From positions 22,335,896 through 22,399,895 of the forward strand of contig NC_067206.1 in the NCBI RefSeq assembly GCF_026262505.1: a stretch of 64,000 nucleotides of DNA. The letters run 5' to 3'. Made by a program: the position numbers and the translations under genes. The stretch comes from Trichomonas vaginalis G3. Its lineage: Eukaryota; Parabasalia; Trichomonadida; Trichomonadidae. The notes beneath the pieces are model-generated. The model saw only the letters and a list, made by a program, of their open reading frames with translations. It made no database searches and was not told the origin of the DNA. Below, in pieces: positions 19,704 through 27,660 of this stretch (positions are counted from its first letter, which is position 1; each line of letters starts with the position of its first letter).

Positions 19704-19792
19704 CTTTAGTAGGAAATAAAAAAATATTTTTGAAAAAATTAGATTAGATTTTTTAAAGTTATTTTTCAAAATAATTTAATATTTTTATTTTA

Positions 19793-20266
19793 ATGAAACA
19801 CATGCAAGATTGCAAGTTCTTTTCATACAATGCTCTCGCTACTGCCATCAAGAATGAGTTCAATGGTGCTGCAAACGTTAATGTTATCTTTAACAAGAAG
19901 TTTGTGAAAGAATCTAAGTTTGGTCAGTATGTCAGACCATTAGCTATTGTCATTGACCGCAAACGTTATACTTCACAAGAGTTAGCAGTAGTTTTGAAAC
20001 AAAAGAGTTTCTTCGTGAATGTCAAAGATACTCATTATACTGTCATAAAGAACTCTAACATTGACTTCTTCAGTATTGCTATGAATCTTTCCGAACAGAA
20101 AGAATATAAGAAGGGTGAAATAAATGTGAAATATTATCCTTCATCTCTGAAGACAATAACGAACAAAGATGTTATACAGAAATTCTTACCAAAGGTTGAA
20201 GAAGCTTCTATTGACATTGACGAAGGAAGTGAAATGGTTGAAGAAATAGACCCTGAAGCTATTTAA
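19793..20266 (+). CDS. Unknown Polinton protein
   Basis: 157 residues: a mixed alpha/beta N-terminal two thirds (FFSYNALATAIKNEFNGAAN, then RPLAIVIDRKRYTSQELAVV) and an acidic tail (EEASIDIDEGSEMVEEIDPE). It is divergent from the polymerase-side gene at 19703, with about 90 AT-rich bases between them. No family is recognised. The acidic tail might mean a protein- or ssDNA-handling accessory role, but nothing proves it. Confidence 0.5.
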   Translation: MKHMQDCKFFSYNALATAIKNEFNGAANVNVIFNKKFVKESKFGQYVRPLAIVIDRKRYTSQELAVVLKQKSFFVNVKDTHYTVIKNSNIDFFSIAMNLSEQKEYKKGEINVKYYPSSLKTITNKDVIQKFLPKVEEASIDIDEGSEMVEEIDPEAI

Positions 20267-20296
20267 GCAAAAATATATTTTTGAATAACTGAAAGT

Positions 20297-20372
20297 GTCA
20301 CCACGTCACCATGTGTCACCAGGTTAATTAACTTCTTTTAAAAATGATGACAACATGACATTTTGACAACAG
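20297..20372 (+). repeat. 76-bp inverted repeat, left arm
   Basis: Runs from GTCACCACGTCACCATGTG through GGTTAATTAACTTC to GACAACAG. It matches 22614-22689 in inverse orientation with few differences. The two arms frame 2.2 kb holding the 54-bp repeats, a KilA-N gene, a 124-codon gene and a tRNA-like sequence. Confidence 0.85.
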
Positions 20373-20429
20373 TCCAGGATTAATGCAAAAATGAATGTTA
20401 TCGTTAATGTTTACGTTAATGTTTTCATT

Positions 20430-20785
20430 AACTTTTTGTCAAAGTGCAAATCTTCACTTCGTCAAAAAGTTAATGTTTTTCATTGAAATCGGTAAGTTTT
20501 CATTAAATTTTGACAAAGTGCAAATCTTCACTTCGTCAAAAAGTTAATGTTTTTGGTTAAATTTTGACAAAGTGCAAATCTTCACTTCGTCAAAAAGTTA
20601 ATGTTTTTGGTTAAATTTTGTCAAAGTGCAAATCTTCACTTCGTCAAAAAGTTAATGTTTTTGGTTAAATTTTGTCAAAGTGCAAATCTTCACTTCGTCA
20701 AAAAGTTAATGTTTTTGGTTAAATTTTGTCAAAGTGCAAATCTTCACTTCGTCAAAAAGTTAATGTTTTTGGTTAAAATCGGTAA
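20430..20785. repeat. 54-bp tandem repeat array
   Basis: Six copies of a unit containing CAAAGTGCAAATCTTCACTT and GTCAAAAAGTTAATGTTTTT. Copies start at 20440, 20514, 20568, 20622, 20676 and 20730, so the period is 54 bases after the first. The first interval is 74 because of an insert with ATCGGTAAGTTTTCATT, a sequence that recurs at the right end of the array. Each unit holds a near-palindrome (TTTGACAAAGTG and CACTTCGTCAAA). It lies between convergent gene ends inside the Polinton. Confidence 0.92.
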
Positions 20786-20789
20786 GTTT

Positions 20790-21617
20790 TCATTCTTCCT
20801 CTATGAAGTTATCGAAATATTCTGTTATTTTTTCCTTCAGTAATGGTAAGTCTTCTTTGAATGTAAGTATTGTGCAACCTTTGATGTCATAGTGTGTTTG
20901 AGGAAGAGTATTTTTGACAATTTCCTTTATTTGTTCATTCGGAGTCATTGAAATTGGTAAGTTTTCACAATAGAACCAGTTTCTGTCAGATTTATATATT
21001 TTAGCTAAGTCATAAAAGCTCTTGTTGTTTCTTCTGACTAAATGCAACATAACCATATCTTTATCTTCTTCTTTCTCCAACTCTTCAGTATAAATCATAT
21101 ACTTATAACTCTTTTCCTTTCCTTTTGGTACTGAACGTGGTATTCTTTTCTGTATGCTTTTGTCTTTGGATTCAATGACTTCATCTTTTGCTTGAAGTTT
21201 CTTTTCCATCTCTCCACGTTCTGCTTTATATAGTTCATCTAACATCATGAAAATATAACAAGCATAACGAGGTGAAGCCCACATTGCTACAGCATTTACT
21301 AAAAGTCTATGAACATAATAACCTTTCAAACCAGGAGCCAAATTCTTGCGATTTTCGTACGGAATCTCTTCTCTCGGTTTTCCGAGGGAAGCAATCATAT
21401 GAGGAAATTCTTCTAAAAGTTCTTTTGTCTGTTGGTTTTCAAACCAATGATATGCTTGCTTTGTAGAACGAAGAGCATTCATTATACTTTGCATTTGGTA
21501 CATGTCATCTTTGACCGAACGAATGAGACGTAACTGTTTGTTATACTGTATGTACTCGTATTCTTCATTTATGACTTCATGAACGATAGCAATTGTTGTG
21601 TTCTCTGATGTTGACAT
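20790..21617 (-). CDS. KilA-N domain protein 1 (Polinton)
   Basis: About 275 residues from the ATG at 21617 (MSTSENTTIAIVHEV). An earlier ATG at 21689 would add a hydrophobic leader that is AT-rich and doubtful. The middle has the KilA-N signature GYYVHRLLVNAVAMWASPRY followed by IFMMLDELYKAERG. A coiled segment comes next, and then a C-terminal domain (MVMLHLVRRNNKSFYDLAKI, NEQIKEIVKNTLPQTHYDIK) like those appended to KilA-N in large DNA viruses. KilA-N is a DNA-binding module common in large DNA viruses and phages. A regulatory or replication role in the element is likely. It shares its upstream leader with the second KilA-N gene. Confidence 0.8.
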   Translation of the reverse strand: MSTSENTTIAIVHEVINEEYEYIQYNKQLRLIRSVKDDMYQMQSIMNALRSTKQAYHWFENQQTKELLEEFPHMIASLGKPREEIPYENRKNLAPGLKGYYVHRLLVNAVAMWASPRYACYIFMMLDELYKAERGEMEKKLQAKDEVIESKDKSIQKRIPRSVPKGKEKSYKYMIYTEELEKEEDKDMVMLHLVRRNNKSFYDLAKIYKSDRNWFYCENLPISMTPNEQIKEIVKNTLPQTHYDIKGCTILTFKEDLPLLKEKITEYFDNFIEEE

Positions 21618-21725
21618 TACTGTCTTTACATACAAAATAAAAAAAATAAATAAAAATAAAACTAACTTTATTTTTTCTGAAATAAACACTATTTCTTCAC
21701 AACATTAAATTTTATCCTGTATGAA

Positions 21726-22100
21726 ATGACTTTAAAAAGATTATTGACTGACTTCGAATACTATCTCATTGACGCACTGACAGACCCTCAAAACTGTGTT
21801 GAAAGTTCTTTAAGCTTTAAGATTGAAGGTACGACGCATTTTGTCTTCACTTACGTATTGAAAGAATATGACCGTTATCATAATGAAGTGAATCAAACAC
21901 TAATAAAATTTGTAGATAAAAAATTGGTTAACAATGAATATTTTAAACGTGAAGACCCAAACACTGCTGGAGATGATGAAGAATACAGACAAGTTATTGA
22001 AAAAAATAACGCAAGATTAGATGTAATAGAAAAGAAGTTTAATGAATGTCTTACAAACACGTATGAATATCTTATGCGGTGGGAAGCTAGATGGAAATAA
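21726..22100 (+). CDS. Unknown Polinton protein, helical
   Basis: 124 residues, mostly helical and charged (MTLKRLLTDFEYYLIDALTD at the start, AGDDEEYRQVIEKNNARLDV in the middle, ending YLMRWEARWK). It starts about 100 bases from the divergent KilA-N gene, so the two share a regulatory gap. No family is recognised. Confidence 0.5.
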   Translation: MTLKRLLTDFEYYLIDALTDPQNCVESSLSFKIEGTTHFVFTYVLKEYDRYHNEVNQTLIKFVDKKLVNNEYFKREDPNTAGDDEEYRQVIEKNNARLDVIEKKFNECLTNTYEYLMRWEARWK

Positions 22101-22136
22101 ATTTACGTCAAATATGCAATTTATAAAATCTTATGT

Positions 22137-22212
22137 CGACAGGCTACGTAGTACAGTGGTCTAAGGTGGTGTTATGGAGGGGTCAAGGTCTGTGGTTCGA
22201 ACCGCGACAGCG
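22137..22212 (+). tRNA. tRNA-like sequence with A-box and B-box motifs (doubtful)
   Basis: TAGTACAGTGG matches the Pol III A-box consensus and GTTCGAACC the B-box consensus, spaced as in a tRNA gene, with a T-rich run 15-20 bases further on. The acceptor arms (GGCTACG and the sequence near GCGCC) pair only partly, and the D and T stems do not fold well. It is therefore a degenerate tRNA or a tRNA-derived Pol III promoter rather than a working tRNA. I cannot assign an anticodon. Confidence 0.3.
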
Positions 22213-22270
22213 CCGTATTTTCTTATTTTCTTTGTTTGTCGTGAATAAAAAGTGTCATAAAAGTGCTCTA

Positions 22271-22334
22271 TCTTCCACGGGAATAAATAAAAATTTACTT
22301 TATTTCTTCTTTATTTCTTTGTTCCCGTGGAAGA
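22271..22334. repeat. 13-bp perfect hairpin after the tRNA-like sequence
   Basis: TCTTCCACGGGAA (22271-22283) pairs with TTCCCGTGGAAGA (22322-22334) around an AT-rich 38-base loop. It could act as a terminator or processing signal for the transcript starting near 22137. Confidence 0.65.
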
Positions 22335-22363
22335 AGGGTTTTGCTGTTTTTTCTCAGTCGAAA

Positions 22364-22576
22364 TCAATGATTTTTTTCATTTTTGGAATCCTTAGCGAAT
22401 GAGGAATCTTTTCTCTCGTGGAAGCTTTGAACAAAATGAACGAGGTCAGGATGTATGTAAATACCTTTGAATTCATTTATAACGCCCTTAGTAAGCTCAT
22501 AAAATGCTTGTTTTGAGGTCGAGCCACTTTTGGCTCCACCGTATTCTTTCATACAAAACTCAAGAATTTCCTGCAT
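22364..22576 (-). CDS. Short KilA-N-like fragment (Polinton)
   Basis: 70 residues with FKGIYIHPDLVHFVQSF, similar to the strand-helix signature GTYVDPRLINYIAMWAS of the neighbouring KilA-N protein. It is much shorter than a full domain. It is either a remnant of a third KilA-N gene or a short stand-alone protein. Confidence 0.4.
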   Translation of the reverse strand: MQEILEFCMKEYGGAKSGSTSKQAFYELTKGVINEFKGIYIHPDLVHFVQSFHERKDSSFAKDSKNEKNH

Positions 22577-22613
22577 GAATTTTCATGAATTTTATATATT
22601 AATGTTTTCGTAC

Positions 22614-22689
22614 CTGTTGTCTAAATGTCATGTTGTCATCATTTTTTAAAGAAGTTAATTAACCTGGTGACACATGGTGACCTGGTGAC
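22614..22689 (-). repeat. 76-bp inverted repeat, right arm
   Basis: Inverse match of 20297-20372. It ends in the series CCTGGTGAC-ACATGGTGAC, the mirror of the left arm's GTCACC series. Confidence 0.85.
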
Positions 22690-22741
22690 ATTAACGATAA
22701 AATATATTTTTGGTCGTTAATGACAAAAATAAATGGTTCAT

Positions 22742-23404
22742 TTACTCACAATATTTTTGTACAAAACGACCCCAAACTTTTAACTTCTTTTCTGCAGCTT
22801 CTAATGCTATCTTAGCGAGTTCATATTCTCTAAATTCTCTCTTTAAATCTTCTTGTTCCCATTGGTCTAGTTCGTATGGAGAATCTCTATAAACATAACA
22901 TATCTCACGCTCATGTTCTAATTGTTTTTCATGCATTTTTCTAACTTCTTGTTCGAACAAAGGTTTAGCATTTTCAACTGTATCTTCGAGTTCTTCTTCA
23001 TTTAATTTCACATGAACTTTCTTGTCTATGGAGTCCATAATTTTTTCAACTGCTATGCAATATTTTGGAGAAGCCCACATTGCTATATAGTTTATAAGTC
23101 TTGGGTCTACATACGTTCCTCTAACCTGTTTGATTTCATCAGGAATTCCTGCATGAATTTTGTATAAAAAGCAACCGCCGGAATTCAGACGGTTGCTATA
23201 TTCTTCACAAAATGCCTTATAATACTCTTCCCAGGACTTATTTTCCAACAACTTTCTAAAGTCTTTCCTAAACTGCTGACACATATTTGTTGCATTAATG
23301 TAACCATCCTTGTCTCTACGTAAGACTTCAATACCATTATAAGTGCCTTTTGTGAATGTTTCGCCATTAGATTTGTTCGTGAATGTTTTTGCTTCGACTG
23401 ACAT
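22742..23404 (-). CDS. KilA-N domain protein 2 (Polinton)
   Basis: About 220 residues from the ATG at 23404 (MSVEAKTFTNKSNGETFTKG). The full KilA-N domain is visible: EVLRRDKDGYINATNMCQQF, KDFRKLLENKSWEEYYKAF, then GTYVDPRLINYIAMWASPKY. A long charged helix follows (EQEVRKMHEKQLEHEREICY). It is a viral-type DNA-binding protein. The roughly 60 bases upstream of its ATG (23408-23467) closely resemble those upstream of KilA-N protein 1 (21621-21681), so the two genes are probably co-regulated duplicates that kept their leader. Confidence 0.87.
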   Translation of the reverse strand: MSVEAKTFTNKSNGETFTKGTYNGIEVLRRDKDGYINATNMCQQFRKDFRKLLENKSWEEYYKAFCEEYSNRLNSGGCFLYKIHAGIPDEIKQVRGTYVDPRLINYIAMWASPKYCIAVEKIMDSIDKKVHVKLNEEELEDTVENAKPLFEQEVRKMHEKQLEHEREICYVYRDSPYELDQWEQEDLKREFREYELAKIALEAAEKKLKVWGRFVQKYCE

Positions 23405-23572
23405 TTCTGTTCTTACATACAAATAAAAAAATAAAAATAATTTTAAAACTAACTTTATTTTTTCTATCTTAAGGAAAATTCAATGAGGTGAAAAAACAGG
23501 TGAGAAAACAGGTGAAATCTCACCTCTTCACCTAAAATATATTTTTGTCTGATTTACATCTAATGAAAAAGT

Positions 23573-24658
23573 TTAGAAGAATTTTCTTATTCTTTCTGGC
23601 TTATTTTTGTCTTTCCAATACTCCCGCTCTAATGGTCCCAGATGTGTTGGCTTTGACTCTCTCAAGTTCTTAGATGGTATAACATCTTCAACGCCTCCTT
23701 CATATCTTACTTTATAAGTGTCATCGTTTATGTTGTAGCCAAGTATTTCAATAACCACTCCTCGCTTTGCTTCGTCAATGGTTTCAGCAAGTTTGCCATT
23801 ACTACTTTCAACTAATTTCTGACGAGGGTAAAACGCAATAGAGTCGTCAGCAGCTTTTATAAGATATCCATTACCTTGCGTAGAGTCTACGATATAATAG
23901 TTTCTACTTAACCTTAAACGTTTCTTTGTCAACGGTTTGTCGTCAAGAACTACACGAACTTTTGTACCAGGAATGAGGGTAAATTGTGTTGAATTTCTGA
24001 TATTTTGTGTTTGGCTTCGTTTCTTTTGTATATACTTTTCTTCTTCTTGTTGTGTCATTGAATTTGGTGTATGTCCTGTTGTAAAATGTGTTGAGGAATT
24101 ATATACTTCGAGAAAATGTTTCATTGTTTCTTCAGTAAAGTCTCGCTCTTGGTTTAAATCTCTGAGCGTTCTTATGAAGCGGTTTATGATGCCGAGTATG
24201 TTATGGTTATGGTCTTCAGTAGTGTAGTGAGTTATGTTATGCTTAATGAGAAAATCTGTGATTTCATTGCTGAGGTATGCACTGTCTTGGTCTGATGTTA
24301 AAGTACTTGGGCTATGTTCTGCTACAAACTTTTGTAAAACTCTTAACACTTCACGAGTTCCTTTATTCCTCATTGGATATGCATATGCTTTGCGAGTGTT
24401 AACATTAATGAAGATGAGGAATGGGTTATGTCCTCCTTTTCTGCTTTGAATGAGAGTGTCAAATTGGTATGCGTCAGGAGTGTTGGAGTAAATTGGTAAA
24501 AAGTAGTCGTAAGGGTTTATTTTTGTTTGATGTACAACATTTTTGTCAAAGAACCTTTTCACTTCAGCTCTGTTAGTAAATCCCCAACTCTTTGCAGCTT
24601 CATTGAACTTCTTAAATGACCTCCATGGATGTTGTTCGAATACTTCTTTCAAGCTCAT
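23573..24658 (-). CDS. Polinton retroviral-like integrase (rve family)
   Basis: 361 residues. A helical N-terminal region (WRSFKKFNEAAKSWGFTNRA) precedes an rve-type core with the strand PDAYQFDTLIQSRKGGHNPF, a second acidic site at TLTSDQDSAYLS, and the helix ILGIINRFIRTLRDLN. The C-terminal part includes a chromodomain-like stretch (VVIEILGYNINDDTYKVRYE). Polinton integrases insert the element and create the short target duplication seen at its ends. The gene reads as one unbroken frame. Confidence 0.9.
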   Translation of the reverse strand: MSLKEVFEQHPWRSFKKFNEAAKSWGFTNRAEVKRFFDKNVVHQTKINPYDYFLPIYSNTPDAYQFDTLIQSRKGGHNPFLIFINVNTRKAYAYPMRNKGTREVLRVLQKFVAEHSPSTLTSDQDSAYLSNEITDFLIKHNITHYTTEDHNHNILGIINRFIRTLRDLNQERDFTEETMKHFLEVYNSSTHFTTGHTPNSMTQQEEEKYIQKKRSQTQNIRNSTQFTLIPGTKVRVVLDDKPLTKKRLRLSRNYYIVDSTQGNGYLIKAADDSIAFYPRQKLVESSNGKLAETIDEAKRGVVIEILGYNINDDTYKVRYEGGVEDVIPSKNLRESKPTHLGPLEREYWKDKNKPERIRKFF

Positions 24659-24698
24659 TTATGTAAAGTTAAAGATTTTATTCTAGGCTCAAGCGCGT

Positions 24699-26107
24699 TC
24701 ATTGAACTCTATACCATGCGAATACAGTCACAAATGGTGGCATATAATCTGCACCCGAGCCTGTTGGATTTGTTGTGAAAGTATGTGAATGATTTCCTCC
24801 TGGTTCAGTTGGTCGAAAAGTCTTTTTTGCTGCATTGTTATAAGATGGAGATAAAACGTCATTGCCAGCTTCATACTCTGAGTTGTATAATGGGTGGTCT
24901 CTTAATGAGTGGCTATGGTCGCCAGAAAAGTTTGTAGTTCCTGTATGAGTGTGCGGTGGAAGGTTTGCTTCAGTAATTTTCTTCGAACCTCCTGTTTGCT
25001 TTGAATATCTAGCACAGTATAAGAATTTATCTACAATCTGTTCCCACGTACCGAAACCCAGAACTGTTGCTGGATTTGTTGAGTTCATTGACGTATAAAT
25101 AGAACCTATAGGATATAATGTTTGAAGTATTTCTGTCTTTAATGTTTGAAGCTCTGTTTTGTCTGCTTTCTTATCTAACATTGCTGGTAGTTCATATGCT
25201 TCAAAGTTTCTGGCATGATCTTCAATATTCCTGCAACTCTTATCTAAATTGTTAAGAGTATCTTTTACGCTTGTACTTGGATTTTCTAATGGTGCACTTG
25301 AACCAAGGTCAAAGTTCAATATTATGTCGTCTGCTCTAACAGTAGTGAAGGATTTATGTGTATGGTTCTTGTCAGCTTTCTTATCTAACATTGCTGGTAG
25401 TTCATATGCTTCAAAGTTTCTGGCATGATCTTCAATATTCCTGCAACTCTTATCTAAATTGTTAAGAGTATCTTTTACGCTTGTACTTGGATTTTAATGG
25501 TGCACTTGAACCAAGGTCAAGTTCAATATTATGTCGTCTGCTCTAACAGTAGTGAAGGATTCATGTGTATGGTTCTTGTAGGCTTTACTGTCTAATGTAG
25601 CTTGAAGTTCATTTATATCGGAGATGTTGTGTTTATGAGATTTCAAAACTTTGTTCATTGCTTCGAGTTCAACTTTGTCAGCTTTACTTTTAATAGCATC
25701 TTCAAACGTTATTTTTGCTTAACTCTCAAAGTAAATCTTGGTTCAACTAATACACCGTTAACATTGAAAGTAGAGGCATAAATTTCACCGGTATAACCAA
25801 ATGCTTCTGGTGCTTTAGCTACATCATACTGTACAGTACAGCTTATGTCATAACCTTTAGCACGAATGTATTTATATCTTCTTTCATTAACATTTTTTGT
25901 CTTCGCTTCATCACTTCGTGTTAAATATCCATGGTAGTCCGTTATAATCTGTTCGTCTGAAGTTATATAATGAACGTGGTTCTTGACTTTATCACTCAGA
26001 GCTAAAAGCTCATTTTTGTCTGCTTTTTCGGCTAATTTCTCATTAACATCATTCACTTCTAATTCAACTCTTCCGCCAGAACTCTTATTATCATTAATCT
26101 TTTTCAT
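24699..26107 (-). pseudogene. Phage-tail-collar-like fibre protein region (Polinton)
   Basis: A minus-strand block of fibre-type sequence. Its downstream end looks like a phage tail-collar/short-fibre tip: LYPIGSIYTSMNSTNP, VLGFGTWEQIVDKFLYCARY, HTHTGTTNFSGDHSHSL, GGNHSHTFTT, and a final MPPFVTVFAWYRVQ. Upstream are repeated shaft units built on MLDKKADK and TVRADDIILNFDLGSSAP, duplicated with a 210-bp period (70 codons). The farthest upstream part has EVNDVNEKLAEKADKNELLA and a beta-rich segment. Collar domains form trimeric receptor-binding tips in phages. The region appears broken, about one or two times. Confidence 0.6.
25171..25590. repeat. 210-bp tandem duplication in the fibre region
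   Basis: The segment starting TTATCTAACATTGCTGGTAG at 25171 recurs at 25381, followed by almost the same roughly 200 bases. A weaker third relative begins near 25580. The period equals 70 codons, as expected for repeat growth of a fibre shaft. Confidence 0.85.
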
Positions 26108-26206
26108 TAATTCGTAATTACGTCATAAAGACTATATTCTGTTTTCGGTTTTGTAAATAATGAGTCAAAATTTCTTTTCATCATTACATCGCTGACATTA
26201 ATGATA

Positions 26207-27643
26207 TCAGCTATATTTTTCATTTATTCTCTTCATTAGTTCTGCAATAATGACGAATATATAATCTGTTAATTTATTCTCTTCATCGAGGGTTATAGAA
26301 TGTTTTGAAATTGAATCATTAACTCCTCTAAATAAATCAATAACTTCAGGATACACGTTTTTAATGTCTCGAATAACCCGACCAGTATCCTGTTGTTCAT
26401 GTTCTTCGTTCCCGTCGTTACGTGGTTTTATATCTCTAACCATCATCAACGCAGCCATAACCGGAGGGTTTGTTGCTATCTGTTCGAAAATCCGTCCGTT
26501 ATGTACGGTATATCTAAATAATTTCTTTGTGTTTGTTAAAACATTTGAAACAAGTCTTTTAAAACCATCTACAAAATTTCCTGTTTCACCTAATGTTCTT
26601 GCAGCATTTACAAGCTCACCCATGCCCGCTTTTGACCCCAAAAACGTCCATATTGCATTTATTTCACTCTGTATAGTTGTCCATTCAGCAAAATTAATTC
26701 CTGCATTCGCTAAGCTGAAAATGAAATTCAGTGGATCGAACTTAATTCCACCTTCTTTTTCAATTTCAACGAACTCACTAACATGAGATTTTAAATATTC
26801 TTTCGTTAAAATTGTTTTCCCTGATGTTATGTCATTAACGAAACTATCACCGTCAAAAGTTAACGAATTCAATTTCGTCGTTGATGCTTTTATTTCATAC
26901 ACCGCTTTATCGATAGTTTTTGGCTCACCTTCTTTAGAAGCATATGAAACATTAATGAATGAATTATATGTATTCGTGAATGAGTTAAAATCAATGATTT
27001 TCATTAATGACGCCTTTAATGATTCATTTACTGTCGAATCCCTTAAAGCAATTAATGAACTGTCATTTATGAAAGGTACACTGCAAACCGTCGAGTTTGG
27101 ATCAAATCCTGTAGTTGGTGCAGGAATATTAATGATATAAGTCATTAAATCATTAAGTGACGTAAATAATGTTGTCGTTTTTGATTTAATTTCTTTAGCA
27201 TCTGTTATATATGGTAATTTTATTTCTGTAGTTTCTGAATTAAAGATATTCGCTAAAATGTTTTGTAAACTGTTTTGAACAGCTGTGTAAACCGTTGAAT
27301 CCGGAACTCTTACGATTTCACCGTCCTTAATAAAAGGCATTGCACATGGTGTAGTGCTTGGGTCAAATCTTTTTGGGTTATGATTCAACATATATTCTAA
27401 TGCTTCATAAACAGACCTATATACGGTTGTATTATCTTTTTCAATAATTTCACCGTCCTTTATAAATGGCATAGTACATGGAGTTAAAATAGGGTCAAAC
27501 TTTTCATAGTCCTTCCATGTTATGTATTTCTCAGTATTTCCATCAGTGATAACAATATATTTGTCAGTAAGTGTGAGAGAGTATTGACCAAAATATAAAC
27601 GTTTAGCTCTGTCAGCTTCATACGCATATGCAGCTATACTCAT
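26207..27643 (-). CDS. Large Polinton fibre-like protein with internal repeats
   Basis: 478 residues. The N-terminal half holds three copies of a module reading FDPxxTxCxxPFIxDxxI followed by DSTVYxxxxxxL (near residues 50-90, 94-135 and 185-225), with a weaker fourth between the last two. The C-terminal half has no repeats and includes a Gly/Ala-containing hydrophobic stretch (LNFIFSLANAGINFAEWTTI). It lies directly upstream of the tail-collar-like region on the same strand, suggesting a second fibre or host-contact protein. It overlaps slightly with the divergent frame at 27628. No family is recognised. Confidence 0.55.
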   Translation of the reverse strand: MSIAAYAYEADRAKRLYFGQYSLTLTDKYIVITDGNTEKYITWKDYEKFDPILTPCTMPFIKDGEIIEKDNTTVYRSVYEALEYMLNHNPKRFDPSTTPCAMPFIKDGEIVRVPDSTVYTAVQNSLQNILANIFNSETTEIKLPYITDAKEIKSKTTTLFTSLNDLMTYIINIPAPTTGFDPNSTVCSVPFINDSSLIALRDSTVNESLKASLMKIIDFNSFTNTYNSFINVSYASKEGEPKTIDKAVYEIKASTTKLNSLTFDGDSFVNDITSGKTILTKEYLKSHVSEFVEIEKEGGIKFDPLNFIFSLANAGINFAEWTTIQSEINAIWTFLGSKAGMGELVNAARTLGETGNFVDGFKRLVSNVLTNTKKLFRYTVHNGRIFEQIATNPPVMAALMMVRDIKPRNDGNEEHEQQDTGRVIRDIKNVYPEVIDLFRGVNDSISKHSITLDEENKLTDYIFVIIAELMKRINEKYS

Positions 27644-27660
27644 ATTTTAATGAGAATAAA

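Noticed and set aside
20601-20843. Open frame made of an 18-residue unit repeated several times
   Set aside because: It is simply the 54-bp tandem array read in one frame; 54 is a multiple of three, so any frame that lacks a stop once stays open.
22137-22212. Functional tRNA gene
   Set aside because: A- and B-box motifs fit, but the D stem and acceptor stem do not pair and the T loop would need six bases; kept only as a tRNA-like sequence.
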